From Euphorbia lathyris (lineage: Eukaryota > Streptophyta > Magnoliopsida > Malpighiales > Euphorbiaceae), in the NCBI RefSeq assembly GCF_963576675.1, contig NC_088917.1, positions 14,784,001-14,848,000 on the forward strand: a stretch of 64,000 bases of DNA. The letters run 5' to 3'. The notes beneath the pieces are model-generated. The model had not been told where the DNA came from, made no database searches, and saw nothing but the letters and a program-made list of their open reading frames with translations. Shown here one piece after another: positions 1 to 11,400 of the stretch (positions within the stretch are counted from its first letter, which is position 1; each line of letters begins with the position of its first letter). The position numbers and the translations under genes were made by a program.

Positions 1-274
1 CAGCGTTTAGTATTTTTTTTTGGAAACTGCAGAGTTCTGAAACGTTTCACGAAAAGCTCCTATTTGAAGCTTTTCATAAACAATTCTTTGTAGTTATATG
101 TTATTGGGAAAATTATCCTTCTTATTTCCATAAAATATGTTTATTCTTTAACGTTATTTATATTTCTACAAAATAATTACCGGAAGAACAATGTTTTGTT
201 GCATTCAATAATTTTTTTGTTTTTTATATAGATTATTTTTATTAATTTGCATAACACATTTTTTATTTTATAAT

Positions 275-753
275 AAGATAAAGTGTAAAAATACCCCTAA
301 TATTTATAGCTATGAGCAATTTTACCCTTAACATCTAAAATGGTGCAATTATACCCCTAATATTGGCAGCCAAAAACAATTTTACTCCTAATATTGACAA
401 GTTGGATCAATTTGAGAAATAATTTATCAAACTGTTTTTTTGGTCATGAATATTATCATCTACACTTCACATGTGCACCATTTTATCATCGTTAGTAACA
501 AATCACAAACATATGAATAGAAGTGAATTTTTTTTTAAGAAAATAAAAAAATATATTGTCTTTTGTACAAGTTAGACTAATAAATAAAATATCTATGTTT
601 TCTAATAATATCTAAAATCGACCTAACTTGCCAATGTTAGGGGTAAAATTGCTTTTAGCTGCTAGCATTATGAGTAAAATTGCACCATTTTAGATGTTAA
701 GAGTAAAATTATTCCTAGTTGTAAACGTTATGGACATTTTTTCACATTTTCCC
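275..753. mobile_element. Mutator-like MITE, family A copy 1
   Basis: A 479 bp element with long imperfect terminal inverted repeats: the left arm (about 283-350) and the right arm (about 650-740) are reverse complements, both carrying 'acatctaaaatggtgcaat'. It is flanked by the perfect 9 bp duplication 'ttttataat' (266-274 and 754-762). A 9 bp duplication with long arms points to the Mutator superfamily. No coding capacity. Relatives lie at 29396-29500 (partial) and 43376-45643. Confidence 0.75.
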
Positions 754-948
754 TTTTATAATTTCATTGTCGATTAATTTAAAACATGTTCATTTTAGAC
801 ATTTTAAATCCAAACAACAACAGTTCAATATAATTTTACCAAACACTAATAATTAAACAGCTAATAACAAACAGTTAACAGCAACAACTAACAGCTTACT
901 GCAACTGCAAATAGCTACTAGCAACCGCAACAACTATTAACTAACAGC

Positions 949-1652
949 CAGGGGAGGAACTAAGGGGGGTTGGGGGGGCTCCAGCCCCGGCCGGCTGCCC
1001 GAGAATTGAGAATTTTTTTTTTAGTAATGGTGTCTCATAATATTTTAGAGAGAATTATATTGAATCTATGTAGTATTAGATCAATATTTAAAGGTAGATG
1101 AGATGGTTAAGGATCCTTGCTTTTATTTGAGAAGTCATGTGTTCGATTCCTTCAACTTCATTTTCTTTTAAAAAGTTTTTATTTTTAAATGGACTCTTTA
1201 TTTGTATTTTCATAACACTTTTGAATTCATTTTTAATATGTCTTTACCATTAAAAAAAATAAACATATTTAATATTCAATTAGTTCAATGCTAGTTTCTA
1301 AAACAAATGATAACATTTTTACAGTTTTAATGCATTGGAGGCTAAAAAAAGTTTTTATTTTTAAATGGCCTCTTTATTTGTATTTTTATAACACGTTATG
1401 TCTTTACCATTAAAAAAAATAAACATATTTAATATTCAATTAGTTCAATGCTAGTTTCTAAAAACAATGATAACATTTTTACAGTTTTAATGCGTTGGAG
1501 GTTAAAAAAATTTTGCCCAGCCCTAACGGGCTGCATTTTGAAAATTTACCGTCAACCGTACAGTTAATTTTGATTTTTTTTTTAACGTTTTGAATTTTTT
1601 TTTATTGATATGTTTGAGCCCCGGGTCATTCGGAGTCCTGGTTCCGCCACTG
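949..1652. mobile_element. non-autonomous hAT element, family B copy 1
   Basis: A 704 bp element. Its right end, read inverted, begins 'cagtggcggaaccagg' and its left end is a diverged version, 'caggggaggaactaagg'. The flanks are an 8 bp duplication with one mismatch (ctaacagc at 941-948, ctaatagc at 1653-1660), as expected for hAT. Inside, a unit of about 165 bp is tandemly doubled (about 1165-1345 and 1345-1505). A 'tggttaagg ... gttcgattcc' pair near 1103-1150 resembles Pol III A and B boxes. No open reading frame. The second copy is at 16816-17426. Confidence 0.75.
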
Positions 1653-1675
1653 CTAATAGCTGAACCAAACAGGCC

Positions 1676-4080
1676 CTAAGTATATTTAGGCTTAACGTGT
1701 TATTAATCTCTAATTTATATCTTAAAATTCAGTTAATTAGGTTTTTAATCATACCTTGAAAGTTAATTAGGTTTTTAATCTTTTAAAATCCTCAGTTAAA
1801 ATGTATGTTGAAACTGTTCCATCCTCTTTTAATTGAAATCAAATTTTAGCTCAGTTTTTTTAGAGTTAAATTATATAAAAAAATCTCTATAGTTTCACTA
1901 ATTTGTAGATTGATGCACATAGTTTTTTTTTGTTAAAAAAAAATTGAGGTTATCGCGAGGTTGCAAATCAAGGATTTTTAAATAGACATGCCAATTTTAC
2001 CATTGATAGCATCAAAATAGAAAATTCCAAGAATTAAATTTGTTTAGTACCATATATATCATAAAACCATGTTTTCGATTTTTCAAAATCATATTTCTCT
2101 TTTTAAACATTAATTTTTTCTATCTTAATCAAACAACACATAAATAACCTCAAAACTAAAATATTGAAGAATTCAAGTTGCTTAAAATATCATCAATTCT
2201 TAAATTTTTTTATTTTTGAGATTAGCAACGATCAAATTAGTAATGTCAATCTAAAAGTTTTGATTTGAAAATAGGTGAGAACCTCGGTCCTTTTTTTTGT
2301 CAAAAAAAAAAAAATCTACAAGCACTTGTCATATCTGTAAAATTAGCAAAACCACATTTTTTTTAATTAACTCTTTTTTCATACCACTTCGAGCTTGATC
2401 AATATTTTGAGATATTTTTAGTTTCAATTATTGATTCGATTTTCGGTTTTGATTAGTGTTTTGTGATTTTTCCAATTATCAGTTCAGTTTTAATAAAAAA
2501 AAAATCAATTAATTTGGTCATTAAAATCTATGTGAACACTACTGTATAAAAATTTGATTTTATTTAACTGATTATTTTTTTATTATAACCGAACTAATAA
2601 CACAAACATAATTAGAAAATGTTTATCAAAATAAAATTGAAAATATAAAATAATAAAATCCAATTTTATTTTAATTATGGGAGTGAATCTATGTTTTTGG
2701 ACCTAATTATCAATTTTAAGGGATTTACAATAAAAAAAAGCAATAAGGTATAATATAGAATTCACATTCTCTTAATCACGGATAGTATTGACTAAAAATT
2801 GAGAATACAATTCCATAATAACATTTTGGAAGTCATTATCCTTCAACCAGCTTAAAGCTTCTCGGACACCAACACTCTCAGCGATAAACACATCGGATGT
2901 AAAAGATAGACTACTATTTCAAGCGTGAATAAAACCAACAGTCTCTTAATACAAAACCACAACTAACCCGTTAAAACACAAGGTCTACTAGCATACGGAC
3001 TTTCAGAGATTACGTATTCTCCGACAATTTCAACTTAGAGTACTCATCATCATGACGTATGACATAACAACCATATGACATCAATAAAAATATATTTTTC
3101 TATTCATTCAATTCAATTGATTGAATTTATCAAGTAACAATTATATTTAATTTTATTTTTTTTTTGTATTTTTACCATTATATAATGTACACATGGTTAT
3201 CATATGACTGTTATGTTATACGTTAAAGTAAATTATTTTCAATGTAGTTCTCACGTCACTATTCCAATAACCTGTTTCTTTTTTTTATCTCGATTGATTG
3301 GCATAACTTTTTGAAATATAAAAAAAATCAATAATTTTATCGAAACAAAATGAGTTTGAATTTTTGTTTTGTTAATGAAAATAACTTTTTAATTTTTTTT
3401 TATGAAAATACTTATAACTTCATTAGATTAAAACACAATAACAAAAAAACAACGGTAATGAATCAAACCTTATAAAATCTACAAAAAGACTAAAACGACT
3501 ACAAAGAATAAAAAAATATAAAAAACATAAAACAACAATCAAAATCTGTAAAAAAAAAAAAAAAATAGATGCAATAAAATCTTCACCATATACACTATTT
3601 CAAATATTTGGATCTGAGTTATTTCTTTTAATACAACGTCATAGATCTATTAATCTATGGACAAAATAAACCATCGATGATGCAATTTACCCTCTAAGTC
3701 AGTCAGCATGAAAAATTTACCCAAAAGAAACGTCACTTTTTATTATTTTACGAAAATGCCAAATCATATTTTGTTAATATAATTTCAATTTAGTCAATAA
3801 AAATTATAAATGTAGAAGACTTCCTTCCGTCCACAGTTGAAAGGACAAAAACACCCTTATCTTCCAGCCTACCAAGCGGGCGGGAGTCAAATCTGAAATG
3901 AAAAATCTAATTTAAGCCGTCAAATAAATACACACAAAATCACAATAGTTCGAATATTGATGAACAACCCCCCTTTCACCCTGTACAGATTTACAGAAAA
4001 AGATTTCACCTTTAATGATAAATCCAAAGACCCATGTCTTCAATTTCAATCCCACCCACAAAATCAGGTCACAGACAGAC
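1676..4080. other. gene-free AT-rich stretch
   Basis: No coding frame and no repeat with clear ends. There are many A and T runs. The piece near 3590-3660 ('ggatctgagttatttctttt' and what follows) recurs in diverged form near 30035-30100, so it belongs to a dispersed repeat that I cannot delimit. Confidence 0.4.
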
Positions 4081-4622
4081 CTTCCTGTTTTCTTTAATTT
4101 ATTTACTCACTCTCCCTTTCACCTCTTTTCCATTAATTTCTTAGCTACTTGCTCTTAAATTAATGCCCAAGTACAGATCATTGACTCTTTCTTCTTCCTC
4201 CTCCTAGGTACAGTTCCCATCAATGGGTCTTTGTAGATTATGTTCTTTTCAATTTTATCCAATCTGTTGAGTTTCAATTTGGGTTTCTGCAAGTGGGTTT
4301 GTGGATCTATGCTCGTGAATCCATTTCCCCCCTTTCCAATTTTGGGAACAACTAAAAGTCTCTGATTCTCCCATTTTCATGTGTTAACATTTATAAGGTT
4401 AGTGTTCTTGCTCATCCCTTCAAAATTCCATCATCTCCATTCTGTCCATTTCCCCCAATTTCCCAATTTAGTGGTTTTAGATTGATTGCAGACTGTAAAG
4501 TTCTTGCCTTTTTGATATATAGCCATTTCCCCCAATTTTTGTTGGTGTTTACATCTCAATTGGGGGTTTCTGATTCTCAAATTGTGGAAAAGATTCAAGG
4601 TTCTGTTGATTCTGGTGGAGCC
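4080..4622 (+). promoter_or_regulatory. probable leader and promoter-proximal DNA of the lectin kinase gene
   Basis: CT-rich stretches (about 4080-4200 and 4320-4470) resemble plant 5' untranslated leaders. The kinase frame is open back to a TTG at 4482, but there is no in-frame ATG before 4623, so this part is read as leader. I could not fix a TATA box or transcription start. A leader intron is possible: GT and AG pairs are present but not decisive. Confidence 0.35.
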
Positions 4623-7049
4623 ATGTGTATAATACGTTTTCTGGGGATGATTTTGCTGGTTTTTCTCCTTCTAATTGAAGCTTGTATGGCTGGATTTCAA
4701 ACGACTGGTAAGATCAGTCCAGGTTTTCAAGGGTCTCAGATGAACTGGATTGATAAAAATGGCTTGTTTTTGTTATCTAATAATTCAAATTTTGCTTTTG
4801 GGTTTCAAAGTACTGCCCAGGATAATACTCTCTATCTTTTAGTAGTGATTCACTCAGCAAGTTTATCTGTTATGTGGTCTGCAAATCGAAACTCCCCTGT
4901 CGACAATTCGGATTTTTTCTCATTTAGTAGAGATGGTAATGTGTCTTTAAAGAAGGGGAAAGGTCTGGTTTGGTCACCTGATACAGGTGGTAAAAGGGCT
5001 TCTGCAATTGAATTGCAGAATAATGGAAACTTGGTTTTGATTGGGAGTGATGGTAGTAGTTTAATTTGGGAGAGTTTTCGCCATCCGACGGATACATTAG
5101 TATCGAATCAGATGTTCGTAGAGGGTATGAGGCTTGTGAGTGATCCTAGCTCCAGTAATTTGACCTATGTTCTTGAGATCAAGTCCGGTGACATGGTTCT
5201 TTCGGCGGATTTTGTAACGCCCCAGCCTTATTGGTCGATGAAGACCGATCCTGGTATCACCATTGATAGAGCTGGGGGGACGGTTACTGAAGCATCAATT
5301 GATGCGAATTCGTGGAAGTTTTATGATAGGAACAATGTGTTGTTGTGGCAGTATATTTTTGCGGATAGAATGTATGCGAATTCGACGTGGATTGCTGTTG
5401 TTGGGAGTGATGGTTTTGTATCCTTGAACAATCTTGATAACTCGGGTTCGAGTAAAAAGATACCGAGTGATACTTGCAGCAGGCCGGAATCTTGTAACCC
5501 GTATTATGTTTGTTCAGGTAACAACCAATGCGGTTGCATTTCAGGGCTTGCTGGCTCGAATTGTGAAACGGGTATTGTTGGCTCTTCGTGTGGTGGTGGA
5601 TCCGGGGGGTCTAAAGAGCTCGTGAGCGCTGGAAATGGGCTTGATTATGCAGCGCTCGGGTTTGTTTCGCCCTCTTCGAAAACCAGTTTGGAAGGGTGTA
5701 AATCGTCTTGTCGTAACAACTGCTCTTGTCTTGTTTTGTTCTTCCAGAACAGTACTGGGAATTGCTTCCTGTTTGATCAGATTGGGAGTTTCGAAGAATC
5801 GAGCAGAGGTTCGAGTTATGTTGCGTACGTTAAGGTTTCGAGTAATGTTGGAGAGGGTGGAAGCAGCAAAAAGAGTTTTCCTTTTGTGGTTATAATAGTT
5901 GTCGCGACAATACTTGTCATTTTCGGTCTTGTTTATGTAGGATTTCGATATTACATGAATAAGAAAAGAGAGCCGGGGTCTTTGCACGAGTCTTCGGAGG
6001 ACGATAATTTCTTGGAGAGTTTATCCGGAATGCCAATTCGGTTTAGTTACAGAGATCTTCAAACTGCAACTAATAACTTCTCGGTGAAGCTTGGACAAGG
6101 AGGATTCGGTTCAGTTTACGAAGGGGTTCTCCCGGATGGAACACGACTAGCAGTGAAAAAGTTGGAAGGAATCGGGCAGGGGAAGAAAGAATTTCGAGCT
6201 GAAGTTAGCATTATCGGTAGCATTCATCACCATCACTTGGTTAGACTACGAGGCTTCTGCGCAGAAGGAAGTCATCGAATGCTCGCTTACGAGTTCATGG
6301 CGAACGGATCTTTAGAAAGATGGATCTTCAAGCGAAACAAAGACGAGTTCCTACTCGATTGGGAAACAAGATTCAATATCGCAGTAGGAACAGCGAAAGG
6401 TCTAGCATACCTCCACGAAGACTGCGACGTAAAGATCATCCACTGTGACATAAAACCCGAAAACGTGCTCCTCGACGATCATTTCAACGCGAAAGTCTCC
6501 GATTTCGGGCTGGCCAAGTTGATGACTCGAGAGCAAAGTCACGTATTCACCACCCTAAGAGGAACCCGGGGCTACCTAGCACCCGAATGGATCACGAACT
6601 ACGCAATATCGGAGAAGAGCGATGTTTATAGCTACGGAATGTTGTTGCTTGAGATAATTGGTGGGAGGAAAAACTTCAACCCGACCGAATCATCGGAGAA
6701 ATCCCATTTCCCGTCATTTGCATTTAAGATGATGGAAGAAGGGAAACTGAGACAGATCCTTGATTCGGATCTGAAGCTCGACGAAAAGGATGATCGGGTA
6801 GCGAATGCGGTTAAAGTTGCGTTGTGGTGTATACAAGATGATATGGGTCTAAGACCATCAATGACAAAGGTTGTACAAATGCTTGAAGGTCTTAGCCCGG
6901 TTCTTCATCCTCCGATTTCGTCGCCATTGGGTTTTCGGCTTTCGTCGAATTTTCTGAAATTGACAAGCTCAGAAGGGACTTCTTCAGGACCTTCAGACTG
7001 TAATAGTGATGCATATCTTTCTTCTGCGCAGCTTTCTGGGCCAAGATAG
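4623..7049 (+). CDS. SD2-5: G-type lectin S-receptor-like Ser/Thr kinase, SD2-5 type
   Basis: This encodes a plasma-membrane receptor kinase of 808 residues without introns. ATG 4623 is the first in-frame ATG and gives a signal peptide (residues 1-23, hydrophobic core LLVFLLL). Next come a B-lectin domain (about 45-165), a Cys-rich EGF-like stretch (about 280-310), a PAN-like stretch (about 339-400), one membrane segment (about 421-443) and a cytoplasmic kinase. Kinase marks are the loop GQGGFG (491-496), Lys512, the catalytic HCDIKPEN with Asp609, and the DFG with Asp627. HCD instead of HRD makes it a non-RD kinase. The C-terminal tail ends in LSGPR. I recognise close agreement over the whole length with Arabidopsis SD2-5 (about 821 residues), including the tail. 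The ligand is not known to me; a role in signalling at the cell surface is inferred from the family. The next gene, the peroxidase, runs in the same direction 1.4 kb downstream. Confidence 0.95.
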   Translation: MCIIRFLGMILLVFLLLIEACMAGFQTTGKISPGFQGSQMNWIDKNGLFLLSNNSNFAFGFQSTAQDNTLYLLVVIHSASLSVMWSANRNSPVDNSDFFSFSRDGNVSLKKGKGLVWSPDTGGKRASAIELQNNGNLVLIGSDGSSLIWESFRHPTDTLVSNQMFVEGMRLVSDPSSSNLTYVLEIKSGDMVLSADFVTPQPYWSMKTDPGITIDRAGGTVTEASIDANSWKFYDRNNVLLWQYIFADRMYANSTWIAVVGSDGFVSLNNLDNSGSSKKIPSDTCSRPESCNPYYVCSGNNQCGCISGLAGSNCETGIVGSSCGGGSGGSKELVSAGNGLDYAALGFVSPSSKTSLEGCKSSCRNNCSCLVLFFQNSTGNCFLFDQIGSFEESSRGSSYVAYVKVSSNVGEGGSSKKSFPFVVIIVVATILVIFGLVYVGFRYYMNKKREPGSLHESSEDDNFLESLSGMPIRFSYRDLQTATNNFSVKLGQGGFGSVYEGVLPDGTRLAVKKLEGIGQGKKEFRAEVSIIGSIHHHHLVRLRGFCAEGSHRMLAYEFMANGSLERWIFKRNKDEFLLDWETRFNIAVGTAKGLAYLHEDCDVKIIHCDIKPENVLLDDHFNAKVSDFGLAKLMTREQSHVFTTLRGTRGYLAPEWITNYAISEKSDVYSYGMLLLEIIGGRKNFNPTESSEKSHFPSFAFKMMEEGKLRQILDSDLKLDEKDDRVANAVKVALWCIQDDMGLRPSMTKVVQMLEGLSPVLHPPISSPLGFRLSSNFLKLTSSEGTSSGPSDCNSDAYLSSAQLSGPR

Positions 7050-7173
7050 CATTTTCTTGTAGTTTTGTGTAAGTTTAGAGATAGAGCTGAGGTTGTATAC
7101 ATGTTTTATAGTATATTTTCTTGTATATATGTAAGAGAACTCATAAATTTTGTAATATTAGTTATAATAAAGT

Positions 7174-7298
7174 AGTCTTAGGAGCGGCCTCTTGCCAAAT
7201 AAATTGGTAGGGGAAGGCTTGCCCCCAGTACACCCTTGTGGTGGGACCTCTCCCCGGACCCTCGCTCAGCGGGGACGCGTAGTGCACCGGTCCGCCCA
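7174..7298 (+). mobile_element. SINE, Au-like 3' part, behind the kinase gene
   Basis: A 125 bp GC-rich insert flanked by a perfect 17 bp duplication, attagttataataaagt (7157-7173 and 7299-7315). Its core (gtgggacctctccccggacc, then a 'gtgcaccggtccgccc' motif) resembles the 3' portion of Au-type plant SINEs as I remember them. It lacks a clear Pol III promoter, so it is probably 5'-truncated. It lies about 125 bp after the kinase stop codon, and the target duplication itself contains an AATAAA-type signal, so the insertion may have duplicated a polyadenylation signal. Confidence 0.75.
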
Positions 7299-7315
7299 AT
7301 TAGTTATAATAAAGT

Positions 7316-8414
7316 CTTATTTAAGAGCGTTTTCGCGTTTCGTGTCCGTTTCTTTTTCTATTATTCCGTTTCTTAGTTGAGCCTGTGTTTGGTTCTCTTA
7401 AACCCAAACCGAATCTAAATTTCTAAGTTCGACGAGCTTTAAACTTGGAATGAGTTCGATCTCATCCATTTTCAAACCGAATCGAGTCTATCCAATTTTC
7501 TTGATTCAACTTATTAACATCTTAGTTTGATTCTAGTTCATTCTAGAAATTTTAGAAGAAAACACAATATGGAGAGTTCTTACGAGGGGATTCAAGTATT
7601 TCACGTAAGATGAATAAGCTTTCGTACACATTTTAACATGTGTATTTTGACTCCACATAGAAAGATGAATTATTAGAGAGTTCAAATCTTCTATATCAAA
7701 TGGATGATCTCTATACATCTTGACATGTATGGTTTGGACCCACAGATTTGGATCTACTAATTAAAACATGAAAAAAAACCGTAAGTTCAAACCACATGTC
7801 AAAAGATGTACGAGAGTCATCAATTTGATATGGATGACCTAAATCTTCTAATAATTTCTCATCTAGGATATCCATTGCTATTGGTATGGTTGTAAATGAG
7901 CTGAATTGCTCATGAACGATTTAATGTTTGACTTGATAAAAAGATTAATCGTGATCGGTTCGATTTGTAAACGAGTCGAGTCTGAGCATATCGAAATTCG
8001 GCATGGAAGCTCAGCAGATTTGGTTATAGGTTCATAAATAAACTCAATTATAATGTTCATAAATACGCTCGTGAGCAAGCTTAATTTGATTATTCATTTA
8101 ATAATAGTATTTTTATAAAAGAGAAATATAAAACAACATTAAATTAATGTGAATTTTAGTTTTATAGATTTAAAAATTAGATTCAAATGAATATAATTAA
8201 TAAACATAATTGATGAGCTGTGCAGAAGTTCGCAAATAGAAATAAAGAGCAGCTCTCGTCAATTTTCTGACAAGCCGAACATCAACAAGTCGAAATTCGG
8301 CTGGATTATTCATTGATGGATTTTCCCAAACTGTCCCAGTCATCATCTCTCCCCAATTAAAAAGTGTTGGGCAAATAGGTCCAGCAAGGAATTTCTGTAT
8401 ACCGTTCCTTAAAG
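7316..8414. other. spacer between kinase and peroxidase genes
   Basis: No coding frame of note. It holds the foldback repeat at 7663-7866 and, in its last 100-200 bases, the probable promoter and short leader of the peroxidase gene. I could not assign a TATA box. Confidence 0.4.
7663..7866. repeat. foldback (inverted repeat) element
   Basis: The left arm (about 7663-7727, containing 'caaatcttctatatcaaatg') and the right arm (about 7795-7866, containing 'catcaatttgatatggatga') are reverse complements with some mismatches. About 65 bp of loop lies between them. This is MITE-like; the ends and target duplication are not resolved. Confidence 0.55.
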
Positions 8415-11400
8415 ATGACATCTATAACCTTCCTTCAACACAAACCTTCTCATTTCTGCTCCATTTCCTCCTCCTCTTCCCTTCTCGACTTCAAATCTCC
8501 CGCTAAATTGCGAGACTCTTTCAAATTTCGGGCCAAACCTCTCCAAGCTTGCTTTTCTCCGACCTCCGCCGATGACGATTCTGGTGAACCTTTTTTCTTT
8601 GCATTTTTTAATTGGGGAATTTTTGTTTGCTAATTTTGTTTTGGGTCTACAGGCAAAGCTCGTAATTGGGGTTTTAATAGAAGGAGAATGCTTTTCTGTA
8701 TATCAACACTACCTTCTCTATTTCAGTTATATGAATCCATTGAGGGTTCTGGTGCCAACGCAACTCAGTGAGTTTATGAAATTCCCTCTTTGTTCTTTGA
8801 TCAATCTAATTTTGTTTTGAATTGTATCTTCATTTATTTTCAAATGTTAAATTCAAGTAATATCTAGTTAGATTCGGTACTTATGAACAGGACTGTCAAT
8901 TACTGGCTGGGTACGGATCCTAGAAATACTATCCAAATTTTGATTAATTTTGACCCAATTCCACTAGTTCCATAAAAATAAAAAGTCAAATTCGTTTTTG
9001 AGTTCTTTTCCTCGTATATTCAATGTCATATAGCATATATTTAAGATCCATGGCCAGCCTACTGGCAACATGCTTGTTCATGAATTACTCTCATGTCCAC
9101 TAAACTTCAAATCCTAACTTAATTTTACATTTTCTAATGTTATATGTCCACTAAATTTCAATTGAGAACCTCAAAATAAAAAATTCTTTAATGATATTCT
9201 AAGCAATTTTAATTTTTCAAAATTTTTATTTTGAGATCTTTCAGGTGTTATTTGGTTGGGAGAGAAACATGTGAACTTTTTAGAGGGAGGAAGCTCCAAA
9301 AATGGTGATTTTGAAAAATAAAAAATGTGGTTTTATGATAAATGTTATTTTAAACCAACTTTAATATTTCAATTTGATGTCGTTAATGGTCGTTTTGAGG
9401 CGTTAAAATTTAGTAGGCATAGTGTTAGAAAGTGTAAAGTTTAGTGGTCATACCGTGAAAATGAGTAAAGTTCAGTGGGCATAAGATTAATTTACCCTAT
9501 ATATGTGTGTGGAATATAAAAGTCTGTTTTGACACCCAACTTCTGCTGCTTAAATTGAAGGTAACTCTCCATTATAGAGCAAATTTAATTCTTGAACTTT
9601 TTCGTTTTGATATTATTCAGATGTTGTTATGTTAGATGGGAGAAAGTGGTGATTTGGAAAATTGAAAATGTTGTTCCATGTGAAAAGTGGTTCTAAATAA
9701 CTTTAATGCTTGGCTTTTCCACTTTATGATCGTTTCGTTTACAGTCATTTTGAGGTCTTTTACTTTCATAAGCAACTTTTATATTAGTAAAGGTCGAAGA
9801 TGAGTGACTTTTATGTCTGGTTTTGAAGATGAGTGACTTTTATGTCTGGTTTTGAAGTTGAGTAATCATGGGTGTAGTTTATCCTGAAATTTTTTAGTTT
9901 TTTCTATTTTATTTTGGTGATTTTGATCCGGATTGATCCTCAAGGTTGGATACATATATGCTGATGAAGGGAGAAGTAAGGAAGGTAGTTTCCAAAAGCA
10001 AGGCTGCTGGTGTTCTTAGACTGGTTTTTCATGATGCAGGAACCTTTGAAATCAATGATAATTCAGGTACATTTTTGGGGGAAAATCATCAAGTTTTGAA
10101 CTTTTGATGTGGGTTATCTCAGTAGGATTAATGATGTCATAAAAATGATGATTTGAACTTAGGGTCCGTTTGTTTTACCTACTGTTTACTGTTACTGTTT
10201 GCTGTTGGAAAAAACTGTTTTTCCAAAAAATAGGATTCCCTGCTTTTGTAAAAAACTACTTTTCAGGTGTAAAAGGCAAGCATGAAGTCACTAACCTAAC
10301 ACTTAAAACACTATGAAAAGGAGCAGCCAAAACCCCCTTAATATCATATCGAAATTTCGCTTCGCAATTGGTCTTTTTACATTCCCTCTTATGAATTTAT
10401 GACTTCTATTGCTGCAGGAGGTATGAATGGTTCTATAATTTTCGAACTTGACAGACCCGAAAATGCAGGTTTAAAGAAATCTTTGAAGGTTTATCTCGAT
10501 CCCTTGTGCTTTCGTTCCGTAAAACACTAACATATAACCTTACATGCACTTGTATCAATGCGTATGTCCGTTGAGGATATGTGCTCAATACTTTTGTTTT
10601 CTAGGACATATATAGATTCAGGTTACCCCGAATCATTTCGGGACTAAGGCTTTGTTGTTGTTGTTTATATAGATTCAGGTTGATCAAAACCTATAATGAT
10701 CTTTTGTTAGCTAACTCGATAGTTGCTGCATTATTGTTTAGGTTGTCGAAAAAGCAAAGAAGGAAGTTGATGCCATACAACCAGGTGGCTACTAGTACGG
10801 TTTCTGTGAAACAGTTTCGTTAAAATGGTGTATTGCTGATGCATTTTTCCGTTGTTAGTATCCTGGGCGGACATGATCGCTGTAGCGGGAGCTGAAGCTG
10901 TTTCGATTTGTGGAGGTCCGACTATCCCAGTCGAATTGGGGAGATTAGATTCTGTGTAAGCGTTCGAAATTAGTACTAACAACGAACATTCTTCGCGATA
11001 GTTACTAACGAGCGAGTACTTCTTTTACAGGGCTCCTGATGCTGAAGGGAGACTTCCTGAAGAGTCTCTTAATGCATCTGGTTTGAAGCAATCTTTTCGA
11101 ACAAAAGGCTTATCGTGAGTTGAAATCGATCCATTGATCAATACCGATGTGATGACTCGAGAAAATTAAGTACTCCTTTAATCAAATTTTACTTGTAATA
11201 ATGTCTGATGAAATGCTAGTATTCTTTAACAGAACGCAGGAGCTCGTCGCCTTATCCGGAGCTCATACTCTTGGAAGTAAAGGCTTCGGAAGTCCGACTC
11301 TCTTTGACAATTCTTACTATAAAATTCTTCTGGAAAAGCCTTGGATTTCTTCTTCAGGTAAAAGCTAAATGTAGAATTCCTTGACATTTTCGTCGCGTTG

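Larger units (their letters stand above)
1..1675. repeat. old repeat carrying two younger insertions
   Basis: The ends look like one repeat of the kind that begins with a 'cctgtttggtt' motif: positions 1655-1673 read, on the minus strand, as that motif. Positions 840-948 hold AACAGCTAA/AACAGCAAC-rich sequence typical of it. It is interrupted by the two elements at 275-753 and 949-1652, both with target duplications. The left end lies outside the window, so length and class are unknown. No coding frame is seen. Confidence 0.35.

Noticed and set aside
1103..1150. tRNA gene
   Set aside because: Only A- and B-box-like words are present; no cloverleaf or acceptor stem can be drawn.
4482..4622. 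N-terminal extension of 47 codons on the lectin kinase
   Set aside because: It begins at TTG, has no ATG, and would put sequence in front of a good signal peptide that starts at ATG 4623.
5541..5987. 148-codon frame on the minus strand
   Set aside because: It lies wholly within the kinase gene on the other strand and has no family resemblance; a shadow of the real frame.
8415..8633. 72-codon single-exon gene
   Set aside because: It is only exon 1 of the peroxidase read through its donor site; the splice at 8583 joins in frame to exon 2.
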